Assembly (NCBI GenBank): GCA_947375085.1
Contig: CANCEQ010000033.1
Coordinates: 1-20,534 of the forward strand
Origin: Flavobacteriales bacterium
GTDB taxonomy: Bacteria; Bacteroidota; Bacteroidia; Flavobacteriales; Crocinitomicaceae
Reading direction: 5' to 3'
Length of the DNA stretch: 20,534 nucleotides
In this document: piece after piece, positions 7,101 through 14,238 of the stretch
How the letters are laid out: each line of letters opens with the position of its first letter
Numbering within the stretch: position 1 is the first letter of the stretch
Program-made: the position numbers and the translations under genes
Notes under the pieces: generated by a model
Told to the model about the DNA's origin: nothing
The model's database searches: none
The model's input: only the letters and a program-made list of their open reading frames with translations

Positions 7101-7520
7101 ATGCTCTCTAAAAAAACAAAATATGCCATTCATGCGTTGACTTATTTATGTCAACAAGATCCTACTCAACCTACGCTTATTGTAGAAATTTCTAAAGAAG
7201 CAAATGTTCCAAGAAAATTTTTGGAAACGATTCTTTTAGAACTTAAAAAACATGGTGTTCTAGGTTCTAAAATGGGTAAAGGAGGTGGTTATTTTGCCAG
7301 AAAGAAAGCGAATGAAATTCAGTTATCAACCATCATCAGATTGTTTAATGGACCAATTGCATTACTTCCTTGTGCAAGTAAAAATTACTACGAAGTATGT
7401 GACGAATGTCCTGATGAAAATGCTTGTGGACTTCGATTTGTATTAGAAGAAGTTCGTGATGAAACATTAAACATTCTTGAAAACAAAACAATCCAAGATA
7501 TTATCGATAGAGAAAATTAA
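7101..7520 (+). CDS. Rrf2-family transcriptional regulator with a four-cysteine cluster
   Basis: A 139-residue Rrf2-family winged-helix regulator. The opening MLSKKTKYAIHALTYL, the recognition segment VPRKFLETILLELKKHGVL (about 36-54) and the wing SKMGKGGGYF (about 56-65) are characteristic. The C-terminal part contains C91, C100, C103 and C109 (C-x8-C-x2-C-x5-C), in the zone where IscR, NsrR and RsrR bind an iron-sulfur cluster. It therefore probably senses redox state, nitric oxide or Fe-S status, although one more cysteine is present than the usual three. It starts 21 nt after lpxA with no visible terminator between them, so it may be read with the lipid A operon. Its targets are unknown; no convincing palindromic operator is visible next to it. 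Confidence 0.9.
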   Translation: MLSKKTKYAIHALTYLCQQDPTQPTLIVEISKEANVPRKFLETILLELKKHGVLGSKMGKGGGYFARKKANEIQLSTIIRLFNGPIALLPCASKNYYEVCDECPDENACGLRFVLEEVRDETLNILENKTIQDIIDREN

Positions 7521-7541
7521 AAATCATAAAAAATATAATCC

Positions 7542-8990
7542 GTGTTTCATAGAGGAGAAGTTGTTGAATTAACCATTACAGATTATTCCTTCGGTGGAAG
7601 AGGAATTGCAAAAGTTCCGACGGAAGATGGTTTTTATGTTGTATTTGTAGATAATTCATTTCCAGGCCAAAAAATCAGGGCTAGAATTGAAAAAAAGAAA
7701 AAAAAGTTTGCAGAAGCTAAACTTATAGATATTCTTGAAAGATCTGAATTAGAATCAATTAGTGATTTTCAAGAGATTTCTGGTGGACCATATATCTACG
7801 TTCCAATTGAACTTCAAGAAAAAGCAAAAAAAGAAACTACTCTTGAACTTTTCAGAAGAATAGGAAATATCAAAAATATTGAAGAAATTTTTGATGAATT
7901 TATTTCATCTCCAGAACATTTCTTTTACAGAAATAAAATGGAATATAGTTTCTCTTGTATAGAACATGTTCCCTCAACTGGTGAAGAAATAGATGATTCT
8001 TTTGCTCTTGGATTTAAACGAAGAGGAACTTGGTGGAAAGTAGAAAGTTTAAATAAACCAAGTGGACTATTTGACGAACAATGGGAAACCATTTTAGTTG
8101 ATATTCGAAACTATTTAAAAGACACCAACTTACCTGCTTGGCATCCTCCTAAAAAAACTGGATTTTTCAGACATATCGTTGTTCGAAAATCATTTTTTCA
8201 AGATCAATTATTATTAAATCTTGTTACATCTTCTGAAGAAGTTGAGAAATTTGATGTAGAAGCTTTCTCTCAATTTTTACAATCGAAACTAGGAAATAGA
8301 CTTGCAGGATTTCAGCATACAATCAATGACAATGTTGCAGACAGAGCAAAAATTGAAAATGGCTCTATCCGTTTACTTTATGGTGAAGACAAAGTTATTG
8401 AAAAAATAGTTGGACTTTCCTTTGAGATCAGTATGGAAAGTTTCTTCCAAACCAATCCTAAATGTGCTGAACGTCTTTACACAAAAGCATTGGATTATGT
8501 TTTTGAAGGAGAATTAAACTCTAGCGAAGTTGTGATGGATTTGTTTTGTGGAACTGGAACTATTGGTCAGATTTTAACAACAAGGAAAAACGATGTGAAA
8601 ATCATAGGTGTTGATATCGTGGAAGAAGCGATTGAAGATGCTAGAAAAAATGCTAAACGCAATAATATTTCAAATATCAAATTTCATGCAGCAGACGTAG
8701 GGAAATTTTTAAAAGAATTTCCAGATTATCAAGGCAAAATTGGAACAATTATTTTAGATCCTCCAAGAGCTGGTATTGCTCCAAAAACTTTACAAAAAGT
8801 AATTGATTTAGGAGCTAAAAATATTGTTTACATCTCGTGTAATCCTTCTACTCAAGCTAGAGATACTGAAACTTTATTAAAATCAGGTTATCAATTAGAT
8901 AAATTATCATTGGTTGATCAATTTCCACATACTGGTCATATTGAATCAATTGCGAAATTTGTTTTATTAGACAATCTATCCAATTTGTAA
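7542..8990 (+). CDS. TrmA/RlmD-family uracil-C5 RNA methyltransferase without Fe-S cysteines
   Basis: A 482-residue SAM-dependent RNA methyltransferase. Residues 1-64 form a TRAM RNA-binding domain. The C-terminal Rossmann domain has DLFCGTGTIG (333-342, SAM site), LDPPRAGIAP (405-414), the nucleophile C433 in YISCNPST, and FPHTGHIESI (461-470) with the catalytic Glu. The substrate motif SMESFFQTNP (297-306) is also present. Substrate is probably a uracil of 23S rRNA or tRNA. Where RlmD proteins normally have a C-x5-C-G-G-C cluster motif, this one reads DFQEISGGPYIYV (75-87), so the iron-sulfur cluster should be absent. The start is GTG: an in-frame TAA lies 6 nt upstream, and the sequence from GTG gives a complete TRAM domain. 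It follows the Rrf2 gene by 21 nt. Confidence 0.9.
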   Translation: MFHRGEVVELTITDYSFGGRGIAKVPTEDGFYVVFVDNSFPGQKIRARIEKKKKKFAEAKLIDILERSELESISDFQEISGGPYIYVPIELQEKAKKETTLELFRRIGNIKNIEEIFDEFISSPEHFFYRNKMEYSFSCIEHVPSTGEEIDDSFALGFKRRGTWWKVESLNKPSGLFDEQWETILVDIRNYLKDTNLPAWHPPKKTGFFRHIVVRKSFFQDQLLLNLVTSSEEVEKFDVEAFSQFLQSKLGNRLAGFQHTINDNVADRAKIENGSIRLLYGEDKVIEKIVGLSFEISMESFFQTNPKCAERLYTKALDYVFEGELNSSEVVMDLFCGTGTIGQILTTRKNDVKIIGVDIVEEAIEDARKNAKRNNISNIKFHAADVGKFLKEFPDYQGKIGTIILDPPRAGIAPKTLQKVIDLGAKNIVYISCNPSTQARDTETLLKSGYQLDKLSLVDQFPHTGHIESIAKFVLLDNLSNL

Positions 8991-9011
8991 ATACGTTGCA
9001 TTGCAACGGAT
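8991..9011. repeat. 21-bp near-perfect palindrome between the methyltransferase and the ABC genes
   Basis: CGTTGCA (8994-9000), a central T, and TGCAACG (9002-9008) form a perfect 7-bp inverted repeat. This extends by AT at each end with one mismatch, giving 21 bp immediately after the upstream stop codon. There is no T run, so it is not a typical intrinsic terminator. It could be an operator or a degenerate copy of a dispersed palindrome. Confidence 0.5.
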
Positions 9012-9054
9012 CTAGCGAAAACAACTAATTCCATTATTGATTTAGCAAAAGAAA

Positions 9055-9987
9055 ATGTTAGAAGTTCAAAATATATCAAAATCGTTTTACAAAAAAATTG
9101 CTCTTGATGATGTTTCATTAAAAATCAATCAGGGCGAAATATTTGGAATGCTAGGACCAAACGGTGCTGGAAAAACGACTTTAATTCGAATAATCAATAA
9201 AATTATTGAACCTGACAAAGGTGCTATTCGATTTAAGGGAGATTTAATGACGCACAAACATTTGGCTGATATTGGATACCTTCCTGAGGAAAGAGGTTTG
9301 TATAAAAGTATGACGGTTGAAAGTCATGCTTTATTTTTGGGACAATTAAGAGGTTTATCAAAAGCAGATGTCAAAATAAAGTTGAACTATTGGCTTGAGA
9401 AATTCAATATTCAGAACTGGAGAGATAAACGTATTGAAGAACTTTCAAAGGGCATGGCTCAAAAAGTACAATTCATCTGTACCGTTCTTCACGAACCATC
9501 TCTATTAATTCTAGATGAACCATTTAGCGGTTTTGATCCAATCAATGTTGAGTTAATCAAACAAGAATTGATTGAAATGAAATCAAAAGGGAAAACGATT
9601 ATTCTTTCTTCCCACAATATGGAAAGTGTTGAAGCTATCTGTGATCGTGTCGCATTAATTCACGAGTCGAAAAAAATCATTGATGGTAAAATTTCAGAAT
9701 TACAAGAAAACAGAAAAAAAGGAGAATATGCTGTTCGTTTTAGAGGTAGTATGATTGCCTTTGTAAATGCACTTTGGACTGGTTTTGAAATCGTTGACAA
9801 AGAGATTTTAGGAGATGATAAATTTATCGTTCGTGTAAAAATGAGAGGTGAAAATCGTTTTGAAGATTTATTAAAAGTGTTAATCGGACAAATTAATATT
9901 GAAGCTGCTTGGGAAGTTTTACCATCTATGCAAGAAATTTTCATCGATTTAGTTCAACCAAAACAAGAATTAGCAGATGAAAAATAG
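9055..9987 (+). CDS. ABC transporter ATP-binding protein (NatA/DrrA-like)
   Basis: A 310-residue ATPase subunit of an ABC-2 type exporter. It has Walker A GPNGAGKTT (34-42), a Q-loop region GYLPEERGLY (74-83, with the PEERGLY form found in NatA-like proteins), signature LSKGM (130-134), Walker B LLILDEP (150-156) and the switch His in SSHNME (185-190). The C-terminal 80-90 residues form an accessory domain of the DUF4162 type, ending in MQEIFIDLV. It works at the inner face of the cytoplasmic membrane with the permease encoded next, whose start overlaps its end by 11 nt. Possible cargo includes sodium ions, lipids, drugs or a peptide; the sequence does not decide. The ATG at 9055 gives the normal strand MLEVQNISKSF. 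Confidence 0.93.
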   Translation: MLEVQNISKSFYKKIALDDVSLKINQGEIFGMLGPNGAGKTTLIRIINKIIEPDKGAIRFKGDLMTHKHLADIGYLPEERGLYKSMTVESHALFLGQLRGLSKADVKIKLNYWLEKFNIQNWRDKRIEELSKGMAQKVQFICTVLHEPSLLILDEPFSGFDPINVELIKQELIEMKSKGKTIILSSHNMESVEAICDRVALIHESKKIIDGKISELQENRKKGEYAVRFRGSMIAFVNALWTGFEIVDKEILGDDKFIVRVKMRGENRFEDLLKVLIGQINIEAAWEVLPSMQEIFIDLVQPKQELADEK

Positions 9988-11311
9988 TTGGTTAATAGCA
10001 CTTAGAGAATGGAAAGAACGAATTAGCGCACGCTCTTTTCTAATGTTATCAGTTGTTGGACCTTTAATGGTACTAGGGTTAATTTATATCCTTTTTGCAA
10101 TCGGTGGTCAATCAAAACAACATTGGAATGTTTTAATTGCAGATCCAGCTGGTATTATGGAAAACAAAATATTATCTCGTGAAGATGATGCAGTATCTTA
10201 TTCATTTGCAGACGGATATATTGAAACAAAAGAATTTGAAAAAGCAAAACAATTTCAAAAATTTGATGCTTTACTCGAAATAAATGAGAAAGTACTTTCA
10301 AATAAATCAGCATTTGTATTCTATAGAGAAAAGCCCTCTATGCGAATGCAAACTCGAATTCAATACCAAGCCGAACGCCGTTTAGAAGAGGTGTTAGTTA
10401 AACAATTTACAAAATTTTCTATTGCTGAATTTAGGAAAATAAAACAGCCACTAACTGTTGGATTTAGAAACGTTTATGACCCTCTAGATGAATCATCTGA
10501 TTTAAGTGGTTGGGTTGGATTATTTTACGGAACAGTTATTTTTATATTCATCTTTCTTTTTGGAATGACGATTTTAAGAAGTGTTTCAAGAGAAAAAAGC
10601 AATCGTATTGTAGAGGTTTTATTAGGATCTGTTAGTCCGAAACAACTAATGCTGGGTAAAATTATAGGAATCGGATTAGCTGCATTTTTTCAATTTGTGA
10701 TCTGGACAATTTTAATTGGAATAGGATTGTATTTCATGAGAGAAAACTTATTTCCTGATTTATTGGATGCTTCTAAAATGAATATTACTGAGTTATCGAA
10801 CGAGGTATTAAGTCAAACATCTCAAGAACAATTTTTCGCAAACAGAGAATACAATGAATTTGTGGAGCTTGTTTATGAAAGAATCAACTTCACTTTTATG
10901 ACGGGCTATTTTATTCTATTCTTTATTATCGGTTATTTTTTCTACGGAACATTGTTTGCTGCAATTGGTGCGTCTTCTGGTTCTGAAAGCGATGGACAAC
11001 AATTTGTATTACCATTAATTTTTATGTTGTGTTTTGCTCTTTATAGTGGATATTATTCAATGCAAAATCCTGCTAGTTCATTGGCTACCCTTTTTCATTA
11101 TCTACCTTTCACCTCCCCTGTGGTTGTAATGGTGAAACTATCGCAAGGATATGAAACGGGGCATTTTTATGAATTATTCTTATCGTTGTTAGTTCTTATT
11201 TTATCAGCACTTGTTGTTTTAAGTCTTGCAGGAAGAATATATGCAAATGGAATTTTACAATTTGGTCACCGTGTGAGATTGAAGCATTTGTTTCGTTGGA
11301 TGAAGAATTAA
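9977..11311 (+). CDS. ABC-2 type transporter permease (NatB-like)
   Basis: A 444-residue membrane subunit. One N-terminal helix (about 21-43) precedes a large extracytoplasmic domain (about 44-175). The transmembrane core follows, with helices near 178-200, 226-254, 305-331, 343-362, 375-388 and 396-420. A second soluble stretch lies at about 255-303. The cytoplasmic coupling region REKSNRIVEVLLGSVSPKQLMLGK (205-228) is the hallmark of ABC-2 and NatB-type permeases. The start codon lies within the last codons of the ATPase gene (ATGAAAAATAG), so translation is probably coupled. A GGTTGA tandem repeat begins at the base after its stop codon. Confidence 0.9.
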   Translation: MKNSWLIALREWKERISARSFLMLSVVGPLMVLGLIYILFAIGGQSKQHWNVLIADPAGIMENKILSREDDAVSYSFADGYIETKEFEKAKQFQKFDALLEINEKVLSNKSAFVFYREKPSMRMQTRIQYQAERRLEEVLVKQFTKFSIAEFRKIKQPLTVGFRNVYDPLDESSDLSGWVGLFYGTVIFIFIFLFGMTILRSVSREKSNRIVEVLLGSVSPKQLMLGKIIGIGLAAFFQFVIWTILIGIGLYFMRENLFPDLLDASKMNITELSNEVLSQTSQEQFFANREYNEFVELVYERINFTFMTGYFILFFIIGYFFYGTLFAAIGASSGSESDGQQFVLPLIFMLCFALYSGYYSMQNPASSLATLFHYLPFTSPVVVMVKLSQGYETGHFYELFLSLLVLILSALVVLSLAGRIYANGILQFGHRVRLKHLFRWMKN

Positions 11312-11353
11312 GGTTGAGATTGAGGCTTAGGTTGAGGTTGAGGTTGAGATTGA
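11312..11353 (+). repeat. GGTTGA hexanucleotide tandem repeat
   Basis: Seven consecutive 6-bp units read GGTTGA, GATTGA, GGCTTA, GGTTGA, GGTTGA, GGTTGA and GATTGA, starting exactly after the permease stop codon and fading into GAATAA. The plus strand is G-rich without C apart from one base. It looks like a simple sequence repeat that could vary in copy number by slippage. Confidence 0.85.
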
Positions 11354-11416
11354 GAATAAAATTACACTGTTCATAATAATTACTAATTTTAAATCGTTAT
11401 CCTATCTATTAATTCT

Positions 11417-11424
11417 TACCTTTA
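11417..11424 (+). promoter_or_regulatory. -7-like element directly before the Ppx/GppA gene
   Basis: TACCTTTA is one base off TAnnTTTG and ends 3 nt before the ATG at 11428. No clear -33 TTG is present at the right distance. If used, the transcript would be leaderless. Confidence 0.3.
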
Positions 11425-11427
11425 ACT

Positions 11428-12315
11428 ATGAGAACAGCTGTAATAGATTTAGGAACAAATACATTCAATTTATTGATTGCTGATGTAGATTCTAAGGGAT
11501 TTACAATTGTTCACAGTGAAAAAGAAGGAGTTGCCCTTGGTATGGGTGGAATTAATAAAAACACCATTTCACCTGATGCTTTTGAAAGAGGTTTAACCAC
11601 TTTAAGACATTTTAAAAACATTTGTCAGCTCAAAGAAGTGAAAGTGATCAATGCATTTGGAACTTCAGCACTAAGAGGTGCGGAGAATGCAATCGATTTC
11701 GTGCAACAGATACATACTGAATTAGGAATAACAGTTTCCATCGTTTCAGGAGAAAAAGAAGCTGAGATGATTTATAAAGGTGTTCTTTGGTCGTATGATT
11801 TTTCTAGTCCTGGAGTAATTATGGATATTGGTGGAGGAAGCACTGAATTCATTTTTGCTGATAAGAATGGAATGACAGATGTTGTAAGTATGAATATCGG
11901 CGTATCTAGAATTTATCAAGAACTAACCTTAAATGACCCCCTCACTCCTACTGATATTAAAATAATCACAGATTGGTTAGATGAAAAATCAAATGGATTC
12001 TTTGATGGAAAATCTGCTGATTTATTAATTGGCGCTTCTGGTAGTTTCGAGACATTTTATGAATTGATACATCATGTCCCATTTCCTGAATTAATTCATT
12101 CAATTGAAGTTCCAATGGAGGAATTAAATGACACCATTGATTCAATTATTGCTTCTACTCAAGCTGAAAGAGATGTTAATGATTTTATTGTGCCAATCAG
12201 AAAAAAAATGGCTCCTATTGCTGCGGTAAAAGTGAAATGGGTAATAGAAAAATTAGGCATTACACGTGCCATTATTTCTCCTTGTTCTTTGAAAGAAGGC
12301 GCTTTGAGGGTTTGA
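11428..12315 (+). CDS. Ppx/GppA-family phosphatase (exopolyphosphatase-like), single-domain form
   Basis: A 295-residue member of the Ppx/GppA family, which hydrolyses polyphosphate or the pentaphosphate alarmone pppGpp. It has the actin-like ATPase fold. The phosphate-1 loop is AVIDLGTNTFNLLIADV (4-20). GTSALRGAEN follows at about 76-85, then SGEKEAEMIYKG with the catalytic Glu (about 106-117), and the second phosphate loop IMDIGGGSTEFIF (about 131-143). It stops at about 300 residues and lacks the C-terminal HD-like domain of E. coli Ppx and GppA, as in other Bacteroidota and some actinobacterial short Ppx proteins. Sequence alone does not separate polyphosphate from pppGpp specificity. It converges on menD, with a 32-nt gap. 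Confidence 0.9.
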   Translation: MRTAVIDLGTNTFNLLIADVDSKGFTIVHSEKEGVALGMGGINKNTISPDAFERGLTTLRHFKNICQLKEVKVINAFGTSALRGAENAIDFVQQIHTELGITVSIVSGEKEAEMIYKGVLWSYDFSSPGVIMDIGGGSTEFIFADKNGMTDVVSMNIGVSRIYQELTLNDPLTPTDIKIITDWLDEKSNGFFDGKSADLLIGASGSFETFYELIHHVPFPELIHSIEVPMEELNDTIDSIIASTQAERDVNDFIVPIRKKMAPIAAVKVKWVIEKLGITRAIISPCSLKEGALRV

Positions 12316-12317
12316 TA

Positions 12318-12349
12318 ATTTTCAATAGATAATTGAAAATGAATCTATT
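12318..12349. terminator. Possible bidirectional terminator between the Ppx/GppA gene and menD
   Basis: ATTTTCAAT (12318-12326) and ATTGAAAAT (12332-12340) form a perfect 9-bp inverted repeat with a 5-nt loop between convergent genes. An alternative pairing uses AATAGAT (12325-12331) and ATCTATT (12343-12349). The stem is AT-rich and its T run is interrupted, so efficiency is uncertain. Confidence 0.45.
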
Positions 12350-14042
12350 ATTTCATTTTTTCGAAAAAATCGTCTAGAACTGTATGATTCAAATCACTTG
12401 GTGTAAATATCTCCATTAATTTTGGTCGACCATTTTCTTCGTAGGTATAAAACGCTTCCATTTGATTTTCAATCTCTTCTATTGAATTTGCTTTAAAATA
12501 CTCCACATTAAATGCTTTACAGATATACTCTGCTGAAAAGGTTTGTTCTGCTACAAAATATTTACTCAATTGTTCAGTGGAAGCCGGACCAGGAATAATT
12601 TTAAAAATTCCTCCTCCACTGTTGTTTATCATAAAGATTCTAACATTTGGAGTTAAGTGATTGTTCCATAAAGCATTGCTATCATAGAAAAAAGAAACAT
12701 CTCCTGTTATTAATGTATTCCAATCTTCTTTTTTCACAAAAGCCGCTCCACAAGCTGTACTAGTACTTCCATCAATTCCACTTGTTCCTCTGTTACTCCA
12801 GTAATTTATACTTGGAATCGGATCGAACAATTGACAATAACGAACCACAGAACTATTCGCCATATGTAAGTGCGACATTTCAGGTAAATAATCCAAAACT
12901 GTTTCGAAAACCTTTAAATCTGAGTAAGGAATACTTTCAAAAAAAGCGGGTAATTTATCTTGAACTAAAAAATCTTTTTGCTTCCAATTTGAACCAAACA
13001 TCGACACATTTCGTTCCAATGAAAAGTTATTTAAAATAGAAGTGAAAGACAAAGGTATACATTCAAACGTATGTGTTAAAGCTTGATACGTATCCATAAA
13101 TGGAAAATCATAGCCCACTTTCCAATGATAGTTGGCTTTGTATTTTCTTAAATAACTTTTAATACGTTTAGAAACTACTGCCCCTCCTATTGTAATTAAT
13201 AGATCCGGTGCAAATGCTTCCAATTCGTCTTCTGAAATTGCGTTTAAAGTTCTATCAATGGTATGTATAAAACTCGAATGTACTTGATTAGAAGTGTTTT
13301 CCACTAATACAGCTACTGAAGTATCATCAGCTAATAATTTCAATTGCTCTAAAAGTGCTTTATCAATGGGTAACTGACCACAAATAATCATTTTTTTTGA
13401 GGACTTTTTCCAAATTTCCTTCAATTCTTGTTCTTGAGTTGAATTCAATTGAAAAAATGGAGTAACCGTTTGAATAACTTTACCTTTAACAGGAGTAATT
13501 TCCTCTGTTCCATATAAAGGCTCATTGAAGGACATATTGATATGAATAGGACCTTTCCAAGAACCATTTGCAAGATTAAATGCCGTTGAAATTTCTCTTT
13601 CTAATTTCCAAATTTCGTCACTCGTTCTACCATGTTCTGATAAAGTTGTTGAATAGCGAATATGATTTTTGAAAACTTCGTGTTGAACAATCGTCTGTCC
13701 ATCCCCTTGATCAACCCATTCAGAAGGACGATCAGCTGTAATAACTACTAAAGGTAAGGATTGATAATAAGCTTCAGCAACAGCAGGGTAATAATTTAAA
13801 ACTGCAGATCCGGAAGTACAAATAATTCCAACAGGTTCATTTAGTTGTTGCGCCATCCCCATCGCATAAAAAGCAGCGCTTCTCTCGTCGTGAATGACAA
13901 TACAATTAATCGATGGATGTTCATCAAAAGCAATAATAAAAGGTGCATTTCTTGAACCTGGAGAAAAAACAACATTTTTCATCCCGTGTGCTAAGCATTG
14001 TTCAACCAATAATTGAACTCCCTTTTTATTACTTGAAATCAT
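12348..14042 (-). CDS. menD: SEPHCHC synthase MenD
   Basis: A 564-residue thiamine-diphosphate enzyme that joins 2-oxoglutarate and isochorismate to make SEPHCHC in menaquinone synthesis. The N-terminal pyrimidine-binding domain has FSPGSRNAPF (26-35) and HDERSAAFYAMGMAQ (51-65), with the activating Glu E53. TSGSAVLNYYPAVAEAYY follows, with PLVVITADRPSEW soon after. The C-terminal diphosphate-binding motif is TGDVSFFYDSNALWNN, followed by NNSGGGIFKIIPG, both diagnostic for MenD. Length matches the family. A TACTTTTA element (14054-14047 on the minus strand) ends 4 nt before the ATG. A 170-bp repeat element separates it from the isochorismate synthase gene upstream, so it may have its own promoter or depend on read-through. 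Confidence 0.96.
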   Translation of the reverse strand: MISSNKKGVQLLVEQCLAHGMKNVVFSPGSRNAPFIIAFDEHPSINCIVIHDERSAAFYAMGMAQQLNEPVGIICTSGSAVLNYYPAVAEAYYQSLPLVVITADRPSEWVDQGDGQTIVQHEVFKNHIRYSTTLSEHGRTSDEIWKLEREISTAFNLANGSWKGPIHINMSFNEPLYGTEEITPVKGKVIQTVTPFFQLNSTQEQELKEIWKKSSKKMIICGQLPIDKALLEQLKLLADDTSVAVLVENTSNQVHSSFIHTIDRTLNAISEDELEAFAPDLLITIGGAVVSKRIKSYLRKYKANYHWKVGYDFPFMDTYQALTHTFECIPLSFTSILNNFSLERNVSMFGSNWKQKDFLVQDKLPAFFESIPYSDLKVFETVLDYLPEMSHLHMANSSVVRYCQLFDPIPSINYWSNRGTSGIDGSTSTACGAAFVKKEDWNTLITGDVSFFYDSNALWNNHLTPNVRIFMINNSGGGIFKIIPGPASTEQLSKYFVAEQTFSAEYICKAFNVEYFKANSIEEIENQMEAFYTYEENGRPKLMEIFTPSDLNHTVLDDFFEKMK

Positions 14043-14046
14043 GCGA

Positions 14047-14054
14047 TAAAAGTA
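14047..14054 (-). promoter_or_regulatory. -7-like element for menD
   Basis: On the minus strand TACTTTTA is one base off TAnnTTTG and lies 4 nt before the menD ATG. Its -33 region would fall inside the end of the adjacent inverted-repeat element, so insertion of that element may have created or changed this promoter. The evidence is a consensus match only. Confidence 0.35.
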
Positions 14055-14068
14055 AGTATAATTCTTTT

Positions 14069-14238
14069 TTTAACCACAGAGTACTCTGAGTTTTTCACGG
14101 AGTAGCACAGAGTTTTTTAACCTAGAATTTTCTATGTTTTTTCAAGAAGTTTAATTGTTTTTATATAATATACTCCAAACACACGAAATTAAGAACTTTG
14201 CGACACTCTGCGCCGACTCTTTGTACACTGTGGTTAAA
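14069..14238. mobile_element. 170-bp non-coding MITE-like element with terminal inverted repeats
   Basis: The ends TTTAACCACAG (14069-14079) and CTGTGGTTAAA (14228-14238) are a perfect 11-bp inverted repeat. Pairing continues inward to 23 bp with 19 matches (14069-14091 against 14216-14238). Inside, each arm carries CACAGAG/CTCTG-type words in repeated register (left: about 14074-14113; right: about 14194-14220). The middle is AT-rich and codes for nothing. From memory, elements with TTAACCACAGAG-type ends are dispersed in Flavobacteria genomes, but I could not search for copies. The right end touches the stop codon of the isochorismate synthase gene. No target-site duplication is obvious. 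Confidence 0.65.

Noticed and set aside
7542..7544. A later ATG start for the methyltransferase
   Set aside because: The first in-frame ATG lies far downstream and would remove the whole TRAM domain. The GTG at 7542 follows an in-frame stop closely and gives a complete domain.
8936..9118. Small minus-strand frame across the methyltransferase/ABC junction
   Set aside because: It overlaps two certain genes and the palindrome, and its protein looks like translated non-coding and antisense sequence.
9055..11311. ABC pair as a drug-resistance exporter
   Set aside because: Nothing in the sequence specifies the cargo; NatA/NatB-like pairs have diverse roles.
14069..14238. CRISPR array or small RNA gene
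   Set aside because: There is no regular repeat-spacer spacing; the pattern is two inverted arms with internal CACAGAG words. A small RNA cannot be excluded but has no specific support.
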